This document shows positions 44,913-57,444 of a stretch of 64,000 nt of DNA, in pieces. This DNA comes from Nematostella vectensis (Eukaryota; Cnidaria; Anthozoa; Actiniaria; Edwardsiidae). The notes beneath the pieces are model-generated. The model saw nothing but the letters and a program-made list of their open reading frames with translations. It was not told where the DNA came from and searched no databases. Position numbers and translations under genes: made by a program. How positions within the stretch are numbered: position 1 is the stretch's first letter; every line of letters begins with the position of its first letter. The stretch lies in NCBI RefSeq assembly GCF_932526225.1, contig NC_064046.1, forward strand, positions 6,869,219 to 6,933,218, read 5' to 3'.

Positions 44913-45736
44913 AATTCTTGTTCTTCTTTGTTCTTCTTCTTTGTCGATCCACAGGCTAGGAGGGGTAGTCTCAAATGAGCGGATTATTCTAGAGAGGACT
45001 GTTTATTTACCATCGATGAATAACAAGGGTATGACACGATACTTTTTTACCTCATTGACCAATCAGAGGGCACAAGAACTTATAAATGATAAAAGCACAA
45101 TCACTTTGACAATGTGATCATAATCGAGTTATAATACCGCTGACAAGGAGGATACCGTATAAATGAAATACTAGTGCCTTTACTTTCCTAACGCCGGCCA
45201 TAGCCCGAGAACAAAACGATCCTGCAAGCCTGGCATAATTAATGGCAAATCAGGGAGAGCAAAAATTCGCTGACCAAAGTAAATAGAGCTCAGAATGAAC
45301 CTGCGTTGTGATGGAGGGAGATAGGATGGAAACCAATTGGAGTATAGTTAACTGTTTGGTGGATAATTTTACTCGATGAGTAGTAATGATGATTGTGAGT
45401 TGAGCAGAGTAAAGATAAGTTGAGTAGACCAAGCGGGGTAGAGATGATTGTTCAGAGGATGGGTAAAGGCTTTGGTTGAGAATAAGCGAAAATATGAGTT
45501 GAAGGGAGTAGAGGTAAAATATCTAGAGTAGAGTTAACTATAGATTACTGTTGAGTAGTTAGTTGAGTAGCGGAAAAGATGAGCATGACATTGAGATCGC
45601 TCAGAATCATTCGCTTATAATCTTTCGTTTTAAATACGTAACATGTTAGTGTCAGTTATCTCTGAATATACATTTTATTTGACATTTCCCTCCAAAGGCT
45701 AATACATGTAAAGATAAAGTATAAATTTTTCCTTTA

Positions 45737-46473
45737 TTACTTCATTATAACCATCTGGTTCTCATCCCATGCAATTTGCCAGTGCGGAGGAAGTGGAATC
45801 TTATTCCACGGGGCACCTGTACGGACGTTTGTCTTAATACTTGCATCATGGGGTAGCCGAAGGGGCTTGTACGGCTTGCCGTATTCTTGCCGTGGCAATG
45901 TTATCCCGTATCGATTTTTTTTCTAAGGGAAAATATAAAAACACACTGTTATCTTATCTTTATCCAGATAACGTCCGAATAGGTGGTATAAAGAACAACT
46001 CGCTCTCTGGGTAATAAACTGGTGACAGTGTCATGTCTTGGAATATGTCTTTTCTGCAGTTTTAAGCCATGGGGTTATTGTCTTATCTTTATCGTCCTCT
46101 AAATGTATCCTGCCACGGCATTCTCTAGGTATAGAGTCAATGTTAGTCCTTTTGAACACAAATAATGCATCTTGTTGATCTAATACTGTTCATTTCCTTG
46201 TAAAGATTCTGGTAGGAGGACCCTCTTCTCAGATGAATCTCATGCTTTGCATTCTTGAACATGAACTCGCAGCTTATCTAGGGTTATGTAGTAAAATACA
46301 ACTTATTTTTTTTCTTTTAAATAACTAAAATCAATGAGAGAACCCTAACTGATTTTTCGACAATTTCTTTAAACAAAATTCCTTGGTTCACGATCTATAA
46401 AACAAGGTATAGTTAAATAATACATTACCTGTTTCCAAAACTCTTGGACAGGGTATAGGTCAGCTTGCTCCAT
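45737..46473 (-). pseudogene. Unrecognised multi-exon gene, decayed
   Basis: Minus-strand pieces that read like protein: a 15-codon first exon with ATG at 46473 (MEQADLYPVQEFWKQ, donor GTAATG at 46428); a second exon from 46277 (ISCEFMFKNAKHEIHLRRGS, later TNIDSIPRECRGRIHLEDD and YYPESELFFIPPIRTLSG) containing two frame changes near 46190 and 46025; and a last exon 45922-45737 after acceptor TTTTCCCTTAG (RYGITLPRQEYGKPY ... KIPLPPHWQIAWDENQ, stop). No proper donor ends the second exon. The first exon starts exactly at the edge of repeat block P. I do not recognise the protein; it could be a host gene fragment or an element gene. Confidence 0.45.
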
Positions 46474-46663
46474 AACGACTAAAAGACACAGGGCGTCTTC
46501 GATTTTCAAAACAGGGTGGGATACCCTCTTGGATTTCTCAGATTCTGTGTGACTAACGCTTGGAGGAAACCAGACTTTATAGTAAAACTATTTCAAAAGC
46601 GCTTTTATGTATATCCAGGTTAATCCGGTTAGTCGAGTGTAAACGACTTCGAGTCCTATAGGC
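46469..46663. repeat. Repeat block P, left copy, first part
   Basis: Matches 61100-61288 in the same orientation (CCATAACGACTAAAA...CAGGTTAATCCGGTTAGTCG). It continues at 49841 after the inserted element. Confidence 0.9.
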
Positions 46664-49600
46664 CAGTGCCGTACATTACTATTTTTGGTTATATCGATTT
46701 AATTACTTATTATGCAAATATTCAAAATGGCCGCGCGGAGTTTGAAATTTGAATTTGTTTTGTTAGCGAGACGTCGCATCGCAAAAAGCGACCAAAACAG
46801 CAAAATATCCTGCTCTATACCAAGTTTGATATTTGATTGATGAGTTACTGTGTTCGAAAGTAAAATATCGTTTGGGAAACCTTTTCAAATTGAGCGCTTT
46901 TATTGGAGACTGCCGTAAAATCGAACTCTTTTTGTAATGTTTACGTTTAGAAAAAGAGAAATATGAGTGTGATGGACCAAATTCTACGGCTTAGAACCTT
47001 GACAGGACTAAACTAGGATAAATGAGGATCATGGCATACTAAAACAATTTTCACCACAAGCCGAAACGAGTGCCCACAGGGTATGGTGAAAGTTGAGGAG
47101 AGCGGAGGTTGAATTGTGAGGACGAAAGTGCGAGTCAAGGCCCAACGTCTAATACAACAGGGAAAAATCGCCGAAGAATAGGTATGAAAATTCGTGTCAA
47201 CATTTAGCCGGAAAGCATTTTACCCTACCCTTGTCTTTCGGGGGTTCGCTTCTTATCATTCTTTAGCTAAATGTCTTGCCCTGCGACCACCACAACAACA
47301 TGGGGGGGGGGGCACTCTAGCTGTAAACATGACTGTTGGTTCCGACAGATACGAACATTTTATGCCCCCAAAAGAATGGAACCGCGCCACCCCTAAGAAT
47401 ATACCTGCATCTGAACTCTATACCCAAAACTCCACCAAGAATAGATAGCCCCCCCCCTTTCCCCCAAAAAAGTAACCCAAATCTGAGTTCTATTCGTAAA
47501 TCATACAAAAGCTTGAAACTTGCCAGTCCCGTAAAAAAGTTTTAGATGGAAAATTTGCTTATCAAATTCAATTTATTTTTATTCCCTTTTATAAAAAAAA
47601 CCTCTATCCTCCTCACCTCCAAGGCCCTAGTCATCAAACCCGGTACAATTTTACTTCCTTGTCTTCGCACCTTGTGTGAGCACACCACATGTGACAGGCC
47701 CTTAGTAATCACAACCTCACTCCCCTTACCATGCATTTCTCAACCTTTAATTTTACACTCTATGCCTTTTCCTATTTGTCTACGCACACCATAAAATAGC
47801 CCTCATCGAGTAAGCGCATTACATAGCCACTCAAACCAGTGCCCCCCTCTAAAATCTAATGCTAGAGGGGCATAATATGTTAAAATAAGCATTTGCGATA
47901 AGAACTTTTTGATGAATTAGCCACCCCTACTCATCCTTAAAAAAACCCAAACCTGAGTTCTATACATAAAATATACCAAGCATAGAAACTCTCCTCCCAA
48001 ATAAATAACCAAACCTAAATTCTATAGCCCAAGCATACAAAATCTTGCTATAAGGGAGCTTCAACTCTCAGATTTGCTTATTAAATCAAATCAATTTTAT
48101 TCCATTTTTATAAAAAAGACAACAAACAAACTCTGTGCAATAGGCACTGAGATAAAAAATGGGCCTGAAGTTACACCAAATATAAATATTTATTTTCCAT
48201 ACAGTATGATATCTATGACTGCACAATCATACTCCTAGAATCTTCAAGGCCTAGTAATCAAACCTGGTACAAGAGGGGTAAAAAGAAGGGCATAATATGC
48301 CAAAATAAGCATTTGCGATAAGGACTTTTTGTCAAATTAGCCCCCCCCCCCCCCCAAACAAAAATACCCAAACCTGAGTTCTATCCATAAAATATACCAA
48401 GTATAGAAACTTACCTCCCAAACAATTACTCAAACCTATATACCCCAAACATATAAATTCTTAATATCACTATAGTTTTAAAAGGGAGCTTCAACACTCA
48501 GACTTGCCTATCAAATCAAATTAATTTAATTCCTTTTTTATAAAAAAGACTCTTTGCACATATAATAGAGACTGATGAGGAAAAAAATGGGCCTGAAGTA
48601 TCACCAAATATGAATAGATATTTTCCATATGATATCTGCTCTAGTGAAGCTTGGAGCCTCTGGTACCCAGGGTATGACTACACTCCCATTCTCCTATTAT
48701 CCCCAAGGCCTAGTAATCAAACATGGTACAAGTTTACTTCATCTTCACAACCTGTGTCAGCACCCCCAATTAGACATACCCTTAGTCACCACCCCTTTGC
48801 CCTTACCATGCCTTTTCCTCACCCTAGTTTACACTTTATGCCTTTTTCCATTTGTCTGCACACACAATGAAATACACCCTCAATGGCTCTAACTTGGTGT
48901 TAGAACCTGTGTATTAAGCACGATTTGTGTCACAAAACTTCCTTTTTTTGATAAAATGAATCATGTTGAAAACAGAGTTGGATACAATGAAGTCCTTTGA
49001 GGATGGTTCTGACACCGAGGTATACACACACCCCTCATTGAATAAGCACATTACATAGCCCCTCAAACAAGTGCCCTCTCTAGAATCCATTTATAAAAAA
49101 AGCCATAATATGAGCATTTGTGGTAAGGACTTTTTTACAACGAGTAATAGCAATCTAATGAAGCAATGAATAATGACTGCCATCCCTGAGATTTACTGAT
49201 CATAGCAAATCTATTTATTCCAGGATCAAATATAAACATTTAAACAGTACTTTCATGTAGTGTCTTTAAATTGCATACAATAAACAGTGACTCGCGGCCA
49301 ATCTGTATACGATTTAGCTTCATTTTTTGTAATGAGACTCGCTACCATTCTGTATAAGATTCATTTTAGTTTCAATATCCCAGCTAAAATTTTTCTTGGA
49401 GTGTCTTCATTCCGAGTGCGAAAGGACTCTGCATTTGTATGACTTGATGAAACGTACAACTAGATAATTGGTGATCAATGTTATAGTCTGCTAGCAGTGG
49501 CTTACCCTTCCGCGTTCATTACGACATTACAGTACGATTCGGTCGTAAAAATAACCCTGCAAATGAGGTCTGTTGCCGATGAGAAACAACACAAATAGGG

Positions 49601-49840
49601 TATATATGACGCACTGAGTCGGTGAAATCCCTGCTTAAACAGATAAGAAGAAATCACTGCTAGCAGAGAGTTAAAAAGCGGCGTTCAACAAGATTTTCCC
49701 GATTCGGCGGAACCGCCATTTTGTTTTCACACTCTGAGTTGAGGCGTGTCCGCGTGAGACTGGGCATAGTAATACTCATCTCTGATTGGTTAATCAGATT
49801 GTTTATCAAATATAACCAAAAATGGTAATGTTCCGCACTG
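46664..49840. mobile_element. 3.2-kb non-autonomous hAT-like element with TAGGC duplication
   Basis: Ends CAGTGCCGTACATTAC and, reverse-complemented, CAGTGCGGAACATTAC; the inverted similarity continues through ATTTTTGGTTATAT (about 31 bp). TAGGC flanks it at 46659-46663 and 49841-49845. The right copy of block P (near 61288-61300) shows the empty site CCTATAGGCTAGCC. CAGTG ends suggest hAT; a 5-bp duplication would place it in a 5-bp hAT group rather than the usual 8-bp type. No transposase frame is visible; the interior is repetitive. Confidence 0.85.
47430..48900. repeat. Internal direct repeats of the hAT-like element
   Basis: Three diverged ~400-bp copies sharing CCAAACCTGAGTTCTAT, TCAAATCAATTTTATTCC, CCTAGTAATCAAACCTGGTA and CATAATATGNTAAAATAAGC, plus a fourth partial copy near 49070. 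Poly-C run at 48341-48355. Confidence 0.7.
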
Positions 49841-50310
49841 TAGGCTAGCCAATCCGACAAGACATGAACGAAAGTCTGGACTAGTATAACCAAAAACCTG
49901 TTTGTACGCGAGTGAGAGTTGGATCCCAATCACACAATAAATAAATAACATTTATTCGAGGGGGTAACTTAAACAACAAAATAAAGGTTAGATTTAGAGC
50001 AAAGAAAATGTATCAACAAAGAATGAAACGGAACCATGTTAAAACCAAGCGAATGTGTAAAGAACCGCTATAATAAACCCGACCCGTAAGTTCAGCATTA
50101 TGTTCTAAAAAAAGTTTACCATGTCATACCTCTTACTCTCTTAAATAGAGGGATTTGGGAGAAAGAATTGTTGTTAGAGCTGAGCCAACAAGGTCAATGT
50201 CGTTTGAAGCCAAAACAAAACAAGATCACCCCATTCTTCTCCTCTAAAGCGGGAACGTTTAAAATCTCGACACTTGGCTAAATTTTCTCTAACAAATTGT
50301 ATTTCCTTAC

Positions 50311-50514
50311 TTGGCCAAAAATGAACGACAACAACAACAGAGACGCTTTAATAAACACAGTTCTAAGTTTCGTGTTATATTCTTGAAATACACTATCCAA
50401 GAGAGGCTAGGAGAACTCCCTGATTTAAGTCAAGCACCCTATCCGAAATATAGTTCTACCGTAGAACTTTGCTCTAAGTTTAATTCAGGGGAAACCAGAG
50501 TATTAAATTCGTGA
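50311..50514 (+). other. Short open frame conserved between the two P copies
   Basis: About 67 codons, opening with TTG rather than ATG; contains NERQQQQRRFN and CSKFNSGETRVLNS. The counterpart at 61543-61746 is open over the same length with only a few residue changes. With only two copies of recent duplication this does not prove coding. Confidence 0.25.
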
Positions 50515-50664
50515 TATTTTGTTTACAGTGTCAAATAACAAAAAGTCCTCACACACTTTGGTAGATCATCTATCTGTCATTGAGATTCAATTAAGTGCAT
50601 GCGCAATAACGCTAGAATCAAAAAGCCCAAACTGTCGCGATCTCGTACCAGAACAATGAATACA

Positions 50665-50726
50665 ATACACCAAAAACTGGAAATCGACTCTGCCAAGTTA
50701 AATTCGATTTCCAGTTTTTGGTGTAT
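50665..50726. repeat. Perfect 23-bp hairpin in block P, copy 1
   Basis: Arms 50665-50687 and 50704-50726 (ATACACCAAAAACTGGAAAT...), 16-nt loop. Flanked by direct repeats CGCAATAACGCTA on both sides. Confidence 0.9.
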
Positions 50727-51923
50727 CGCAATAACGCTAAGGTGCATTACGCTCTAGAGTAAACTCTGTACTTTTGAGTTTGAGGTCTCAAAACTTAAAC
50801 ACGGAATTAGCTATTGCAAAAATAAAACTTTCAGGAGATAATTCAATATTTTATCTTTTATTTGATATATAGTTTGTACATCTAGTGAAAATTGCGGCGC
50901 GCCAATATTTTTTTCCGCGGACACGTCGTTTACCTGTCCCGAGACCTTAAGCTCTTTTTGTATTCACAGGAAGGAGCTGAGCCTTTTTCTTAACAATACT
51001 TTATGTTTACGCTATCATAGTTGGAGAAAGGTGAAAAGTAAAGCAAAGCGCTTTAATTGTCGTTCTAGTCCTGCTCCTACTTAATCAAAACTGTTATACT
51101 TTTCTCCCCTAAAATGCTATACTTTTTCCCCTGAAACTAAAAGAGTCATGGCATCATTTCTGCCTTGGATTATAGAAATGAGGCAATGATCTTTTGATAT
51201 GTGATCGACTTGAAGCATTAATTTAAACTTTATATAGTTTAAATGATTTAGGCGGGAGACCTGAACGCTATTTTTTAATCTAAAGTTTATTAAGTTTAAG
51301 TTCGATGCAATAGTGTAAAAACAAAATCTGCCGGTAAAAATAAAAGACAGACTTCATGTCATGGAGAATATGGAAGTAACAAGAGGGCATCTAGTTTTCA
51401 TAAACTTCTCTTTTCGACATGAGAAAGCAACCAATTTTTAGCGAGGAAACAATAGGTAATCACTTCTTTTGTTGTAGATGGCAAGCGAAAACGCTAAAAT
51501 TACTTAACCAAAAATAACTTTGCGAACTAAAGCCTTTTCCTCTAATGCTTATCTTAACATATAAGCTCATCCCCGTGTAAATGTGAAGACTTAACAATGT
51601 CACCTAATATACAAGGACACACATTTACAACTTCAAAACATTTAGAACTCTAGAATTATATATTCAATTTTACAACTGTTGCTCTTAAGCATACTAATTA
51701 CGTTCAATTTAAAAAGCAATGCGCTCATTCCTTTTTCGCCAGGCTAAAGCCACAAAAGCATCTATAGAGGAAAGGCAGTAGAAAACCCCAATTCTTCAGA
51801 CCTTGTAAAAGCAAAAAAGTAACATGAAAAGCTAGGAAAACATTATACAAAGCTTCAACTTTCAGCGTGTTTTGACAATACGTGATCAACTCTTTTGTTT
51901 CCACTTACGGCGGGAACGCTTAA

Positions 51924-52921
51924 GTGCACCAGTCCCTTAGATTCAACTGAGGAGTTCCAAATAAGAAATTTCAAAATCGCTCAAAAGTGGTTTAAAGTTA
52001 GCCCCTGGTTCTCTTATCATGGTTAAAAAGTTTGAGTTACATACAATAAATATTTTTCGAGAAATTCCGAATTTACGATTTTGCCTATCAAATCGCCGAT
52101 TTGGGGGCATTTTTCACCTTGCGTAAAAAAATCGCAAAATATTCTTTAAATATATGCGGAATTAAAAATAGCGATACAGATCCTTAGAAAGGCGTTGATA
52201 AGGTATAAATCGAGTGGTTTCTTCACTTTTTCCGACAAAAAAAGGATATTTTATTGCTGTCTAAACATGTCAATAAAAAATGTCGACTTGAAAAATAGTC
52301 TAAATTAGGGGCTTATAAAACCGATGGTACATGGATTTTCGCAGAAATTTTGCACTTTGAGCAAAGATTGGTGTTATTTCTTTCGATTCAGCAAATAAAA
52401 AATTGGGGGAATCAAATTCCCGAATTATAATGAAGCCGAACGCAACCCCATGTCAAGCTCAAATAACACGCGATTTTCTTGACAGCCGTCTTTATTAGAT
52501 ACACATACCTGTTTGTACAGGAGACAAATCACAAAAAATAATCTCTACCCTTGCTGTATACTAATCTCAGATGCTGTATAATTGTTTTGGTTCATCCTTG
52601 GAAGTCACTGGAATTCAATAAAGACATTACAATGAAAAATATTTGCTATTTTGTACAGATTTCATTTAAGAACGCCTGCCGGAATGGCAAACTTTGAAGG
52701 TTTGTTTGGGTTTTAAAGTTTCTTTACGCTTCATTGAAGTAAAAGATATTCAAGCACATTAGTTCTTACCTTCTGTCAAGAGGTTTCTGGGAAAAAGGCC
52801 GATTTATGAGATTAATTTCAATGCAAATGTCAAGTACTTGAACACGAGTCTGGTTTCAAATGACAACAACTGATCAGCGGTCTACCAGATGAGCATGCGT
52901 GAATTTCCAAAGGAAACCCGA
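51924..52921. repeat. Left long terminal inverted repeat
   Basis: Pairs with about 55153-56146. It contains ATTTGGGGGCATTTTTCAC, GACGGCTGTC (complement) and ACGCAACCCCATGTC landmarks shared with the right arm. Confidence 0.85.
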
Positions 52922-53092
52922 TATAAAGAATAGTTCAACTAGTCGGCTTGCAGTTTTTATTTTAGATTGTTTCTCATTTTATGTTCTTCATTCTAAAAAA
53001 ACATATTAATGATGCCAAAATTATTTTAAAAATTAATATGGGATATGTATATGCGTATGCGATACTTGACATTATCATGTCACTCACAGCAG

Positions 53093-53124
53093 GCAAGAGA
53101 CCATGATGTATCATGGTCTCTTGC
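53093..53124. repeat. 15-bp-stem perfect hairpin
   Basis: GCAAGAGACCATGAT, 2-nt loop, ATCATGGTCTCTTGC, just inside the left arm. Confidence 0.9.
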
Positions 53125-54108
53125 AGCAGGACATCACCCGAAAGTAGGAGATATCTCTTCTCAGCAGGCTCGCCTGTTGTGAAAGCGTAATTCTAGATAG
53201 GAAACACCAATCGAAGAATAAAACACAAATACCACAAGCAAACATGCTTCGTTGACATAAGGGCATAAGCTGGAAGAATTGTCACACTCCCTCGAAACGG
53301 CATCCTGTTACAGTAACACCTCCGTTAGCCACAAAAGGCTTTAGGGCAACACAAAGAGATCACATAAATCTGCTTCTTATAAAATCAGGCAAGCTAGAAT
53401 TGTAAATCAGATGATGCTTGATATTTTTCTTGATCATGACTACCTGTGATTACGCTGTTTGCGTGGGTGGTCCTTGTGGCCCTAGTGTCGATTGCAATTC
53501 AAAGTGCGTTCTTCTGAAAGACTGTAACAAGGATATTCGTGGACACAAGAAGCTGCTTAACATATCAGACAAGTCTCTTCAAACTGAGTTTGAACTTCTT
53601 CTTGCTAGAGCTGGCAAGTGAATCATGATTTATCGACCGGGGTATTTGTTAAGCGCGCGCGTAGGTGACTCTTGAAACGCAAATGTAATCACAGGTAGCC
53701 CAGGCGATGGTTGCTTGTTCGTAGCTCGGAATCCGGCTGTTCTGAGTGGGGACGAGTAAAGCGACGACGAGTAAAATGAGTTCTCTAATAAAAATCTGAC
53801 TATCCCCGAAAGAACAAAGAGGGATTTTTTATGCCTTTGCAGTATCTTCACGGGACTTTTACTTGCCGGATTTGGCTGCGTACCAGGGTTATCTAGCTTA
53901 TGCTTTATAGTTTTGTCTACAAATAGCACTTCCATTGGGAACCGACCTTCGGCCGTTGTGGGGGGATGCGTTCGCAACCCCAGCATCCCCCCTCCCCCCT
54001 GGGTACGGGACTGCATTTTGCTTGTTCTCTGAACATATTTTGGGGAGTCCCTATTTCAACTCAACCTCCCGTTTGGTAGACTCGACTTCTTTATCGTTGT
54101 GTGTGTGT

Positions 54109-54127
54109 GGGGGGGGGGGGGGGGGGG
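54109..54127. repeat. Poly-G run of 19 after (GT)n
   Basis: GTGTGTGTGTG followed by 19 G; abuts the inner MITE at 54124. Confidence 0.9.
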
Positions 54128-54724
54128 ACGGAGATTTCTTTTTCATTACAGACTTTGCGCAAAAGTACAGACTTGCTCACAGGCTAAAACATCCCTCGCA
54201 TTAAAACAATGTCAATTAGCATTATATCTTTCGTTTAGCGAAAGTATTATTTTACCCCTCAAACACGGGGAGTAGATCGTCGTCTGTATCGGAATCATAG
54301 ACATGTTCATTCAATCTGTCGCAAGCTGCAACTGATTTTGTAACCCTTTTCCAGGCAGTCTTGTTGGCATTGCACAGTTGTTGGTCTTGTTATATCAAGC
54401 AAAGTAGCCAATAACAAGTTACTGTTCTCACGGCAATCTACGATTGTGTTTGTGCAGAGCGGCTTTTGTTTTTTTCTTAATACAATGCAGGGAAGTAGCC
54501 TCTAACGGCAATCAACAGTTTCCATTGAGTTAACTGACAGCTCAGTGTTTGGACAGAGTGATATTTGTTTTCTCTTGTTACAAAGTAGCGAAGCAGCCCA
54601 TTTAAAGTCACTATTCTCACGTAGTTGCCGATTTTCCAGCTACCGATTTTTCAAACTACTTCAGTCACCTGGAGCAAGTCGGTAATTTTGCGCAAAGTCC
54701 GTAATGAAAAAGAAACTCTGTCCC
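54124..54724. mobile_element. Nested ~600-bp MITE
   Basis: GGGACGGAGATTTCTTTTTC and, reverse-complemented from the right, GGGACAGAGTTTCTTTTTC begin ~55-bp inverted repeats that continue CATTACNGACTTTGCGCAAAA and GACTTGCTC. The interior has direct repeats (AAAGTAGC...ACTGTTCTCACG). Target duplication is obscured by the G run. Confidence 0.65.
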
Positions 54725-55152
54725 ACCGGCGCCCCGCAACAAGGGCACACTTGCCCTAGGGACTCCCACCAAAATGTCAGCAAGCTGTTTTTTCTTTGGC
54801 GACATTTTTTTATTTTATGTATATGTTTGTGTATTTAAAAATAAATAAATAAAAAAAACCCGGTCCGCCGAGGTCCGGTCCGCGTAGGTCCGTGAAGGTC
54901 CGGTCTTCATTTTACAGAGGCCCGCTCTTATTGATAAAATTTCAGCAGTAATCAAGCAGTGCTCATGCGCACACAACTAATATGCAGATAAACGTAAATA
55001 TACAATTTTTACTCTTACGCCTAAGTTCTTTACCAAATCATCAGATGTTTTTGAAAATAGACAAACAAGATATGATATCGACTTTTTATCAAATATGGTT
55101 TTCTAATAAAGAAAGACTAAGACTCAAAACTGTCTGTTCTTATGGGGATTAG

Positions 55153-56146
55153 GATACCTGTGGAAAGTCACGCATTCTCATCTGGCAGACGGCTGATCAG
55201 TTGTTGTCATTTGAAACCAGACTCGTGTTCAAGTACTTGACCTTTACATTGAAATTAATCTTACAAATCGGCCTTTTCCCTAGAAACCTCTTGACAGAAG
55301 GTAAGAACTGATGTGCTTGAATATCTTTTACTTCAATAAAGCGTAAAGAAACTTTAAAACCCAAACAAATCCTTCAAAGTTTGCCATTCCGGCAGGCGTT
55401 CTGAACTGAAGTCTGTACAAAATAGCAAATATTTTTCATTGTAATGTCTTTATTGACTTGCAGTAACTTCCAAGGATGAACCAAGACTATTATACAGCAT
55501 CTAAAATTAGTATACAGCAAGGATAGAGTTTATTTTTGGTGATTTGTCTCCCGTACAAACAGGTATGTGTATCTAATAAAGACGGCTGTCAAGAAAATCG
55601 CGTGTTATTTGAGCTTGACATGGGGTTGCGTTCGGCTTCATTATAATTCGGGAATTTGATTCCCCCAATTTTTTATCTGCTGAATCGAAAGAAATAACAC
55701 CAATCTTTGCTCAAAGTGCAAAATTTCTGCGAAAATCCATGTACCATCGGTTTTATAAGCCCCTAATTTAGACTATTATTCAAGTCGACATTTTTTATTG
55801 ACATGTTTAGACAGCAATAAAATATCCTTTTTTTGTCGGAAAAAGTGAAGAAACCACTCGATTTATACCTTATCAACTCCTTTCTAAGGATCTGTATCGC
55901 TATTTTTAATTCCGCATATATTTAAAGAATATTTTGCGATTTTTTACGCATAGTGAAAAATGCCCCCAAATCGGCGATTTGATAGGCAAAATCGTAAATT
56001 CAGTTTTTCTCGAAAAATATGTATTGTATGTAACTCAAACTTTTTTACCATGATAAGAGAGCCAGGGGCTAACTTTAAACCAATTTTGGGCGATTTTGAA
56101 ATTTCGTATTTGGAACTCCTCAGTTGAATTTAAGGGACTGGTGCAC
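55153..56146. repeat. Right long terminal inverted repeat
   Basis: Reverse complement of 51924-52921. Confidence 0.85.
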
Positions 56147-57444
56147 TTAAATTAATTCACTTAAATTAGCTTTGCGGGATATTTTCCTTTACTAAGTATC
56201 TAAAACGTTTTAACACAAACCCCATGTAGAAAAGACTCCTGACATAAACACGGGGAGGCAACATTTACATTTTGGTAAAAAATTGTTATGAATTAAATAC
56301 TCAATTTGAGTAACTTGCGCTAAAGCATAACTAATTACATTAAGTTATTATCGCCAGAATAACGCGACAAAACCATCGAAAGAAAAAAAGTAGTCGGGAA
56401 ACCCTAATCTTCAATACTAGGAAACGAAAACACAGTGAGATACTACGCAAGCTACACCTTAAATAGTAACTTCATACGCGAGTAAAAATTATCAAAAGGC
56501 TTTAACTTTTAGCTACGAACAATAGGTGATCGAATCTATTGTTTCAACTTACAGGGGTAAATGATTAAATTACTGAAAATAACTTTGCGGGATTTTACTA
56601 GGTATCTAAAACATTAAACATTAAACACAAACCCCTGTAGAAAAGACTCCCAACATTATGAACACGGACAGGCATTTCAACATTTAGAACCTCTAAATGC
56701 AAAGGTATAACAGGTGATAATAGACTTATTATTTTAACAGGGCGCTTTAAGCATACTAATTAGGCTAAGTAAGAACATTTTCCCTATCCCCCGTTTAAGG
56801 CTCCAAAACCATTTATAGAGAAAAACTAACCGGAAAATCATATTCAAGAAACCTTACAAATGCAAGGAAAAGTGATAAGATAAGCTAGAAAAAATAATAT
56901 AAGAGTAGGACTTTTACTGAGGTATAGGTGATCAATTCTAATACAGACGCCACGGAGAAAACGCTTGAATTACTAACTTGAAAATAAACTTTACAGCCCA
57001 ATACTCTTCTCTCTCTATCTCTCTTAAGATGTTGACATAAATCTATGAAGAAAAGACTAACCCGTGTCATAATAAATACGGATAGGAATCTCAACATTTA
57101 GAACGTTTAAGTATAGAGGTAAAAGGTTGATGTATTTATCGTGTTGACAGCGAAGTTATCAATATTATCGACTGTTCACTAAACGATGGAGACGATTCTA
57201 ACGGCAGAATTCTCTTTCGCAAGGGATAGGGTACTGGAGTAATGGATAATAAAGAAACAGACAGTGTATAAGCGAGGGGAAAACATCAATATTATAAGGG
57301 TTATATTATTGATACCTTTAGCTAAAAAAAACAGGTTTTACTCTTCCATCTCCCCCTCCCCTCCCCCCTAAAACTTACACGATGGACATTTCAATAGCTA
57401 TTCAAGTACCCTATTGTATAAACCGGTTTTACTAGTCTCATCCT

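Larger units (their letters stand above)
49841..51241. repeat. Repeat block P, left copy, second part
   Basis: Matches 61289-62458 in the same orientation, with about 250 bp (49955-50215) absent from the right copy and a ~45-bp phrase present only in the right copy (61375-61415). Similarity ends sharply at TATAGTTTA. Confidence 0.9.
51924..56146. mobile_element. 4.2-kb TTAA-type element with ~1-kb inverted repeats
   Basis: Inverted ends GTGCACCAGTCCCTTA, with TTAA at 51920-51923 and 56147-56150. Left arm 51924 to about 52921, right arm about 55153-56146, well conserved (over 90 percent by eye). The uninterrupted site GAACGCTTAAATTACTTCAC is present in the left copy of block B (41337-41340 marks its TTAA). 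TTAA duplication points to piggyBac- or Kolobok-type transposition, but the end sequence is not one I recognise. The ~2.2-kb centre has no transposase, so it depends on another source. Confidence 0.88.

Noticed and set aside
44848-45117. Plus-strand frame with a CCAAT and TATA-like string near its end
   Set aside because: Antisense to the three-finger frame for part of its length and without any recognisable domain. The CCAAT/TATA spacing points out of the frame, not into it.
47194-48892. Several Pro/Ser/His-rich frames inside the hAT-like element
   Set aside because: They follow the internal direct repeats, appear in more than one frame at once, and have no transposase motif.
53418-54204. 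Short frames in the centre of the TTAA element as a transposase
   Set aside because: The longest is 128 codons, with no DDE/D motif; one runs through a poly-G tract and another is bounded by the nested MITE.
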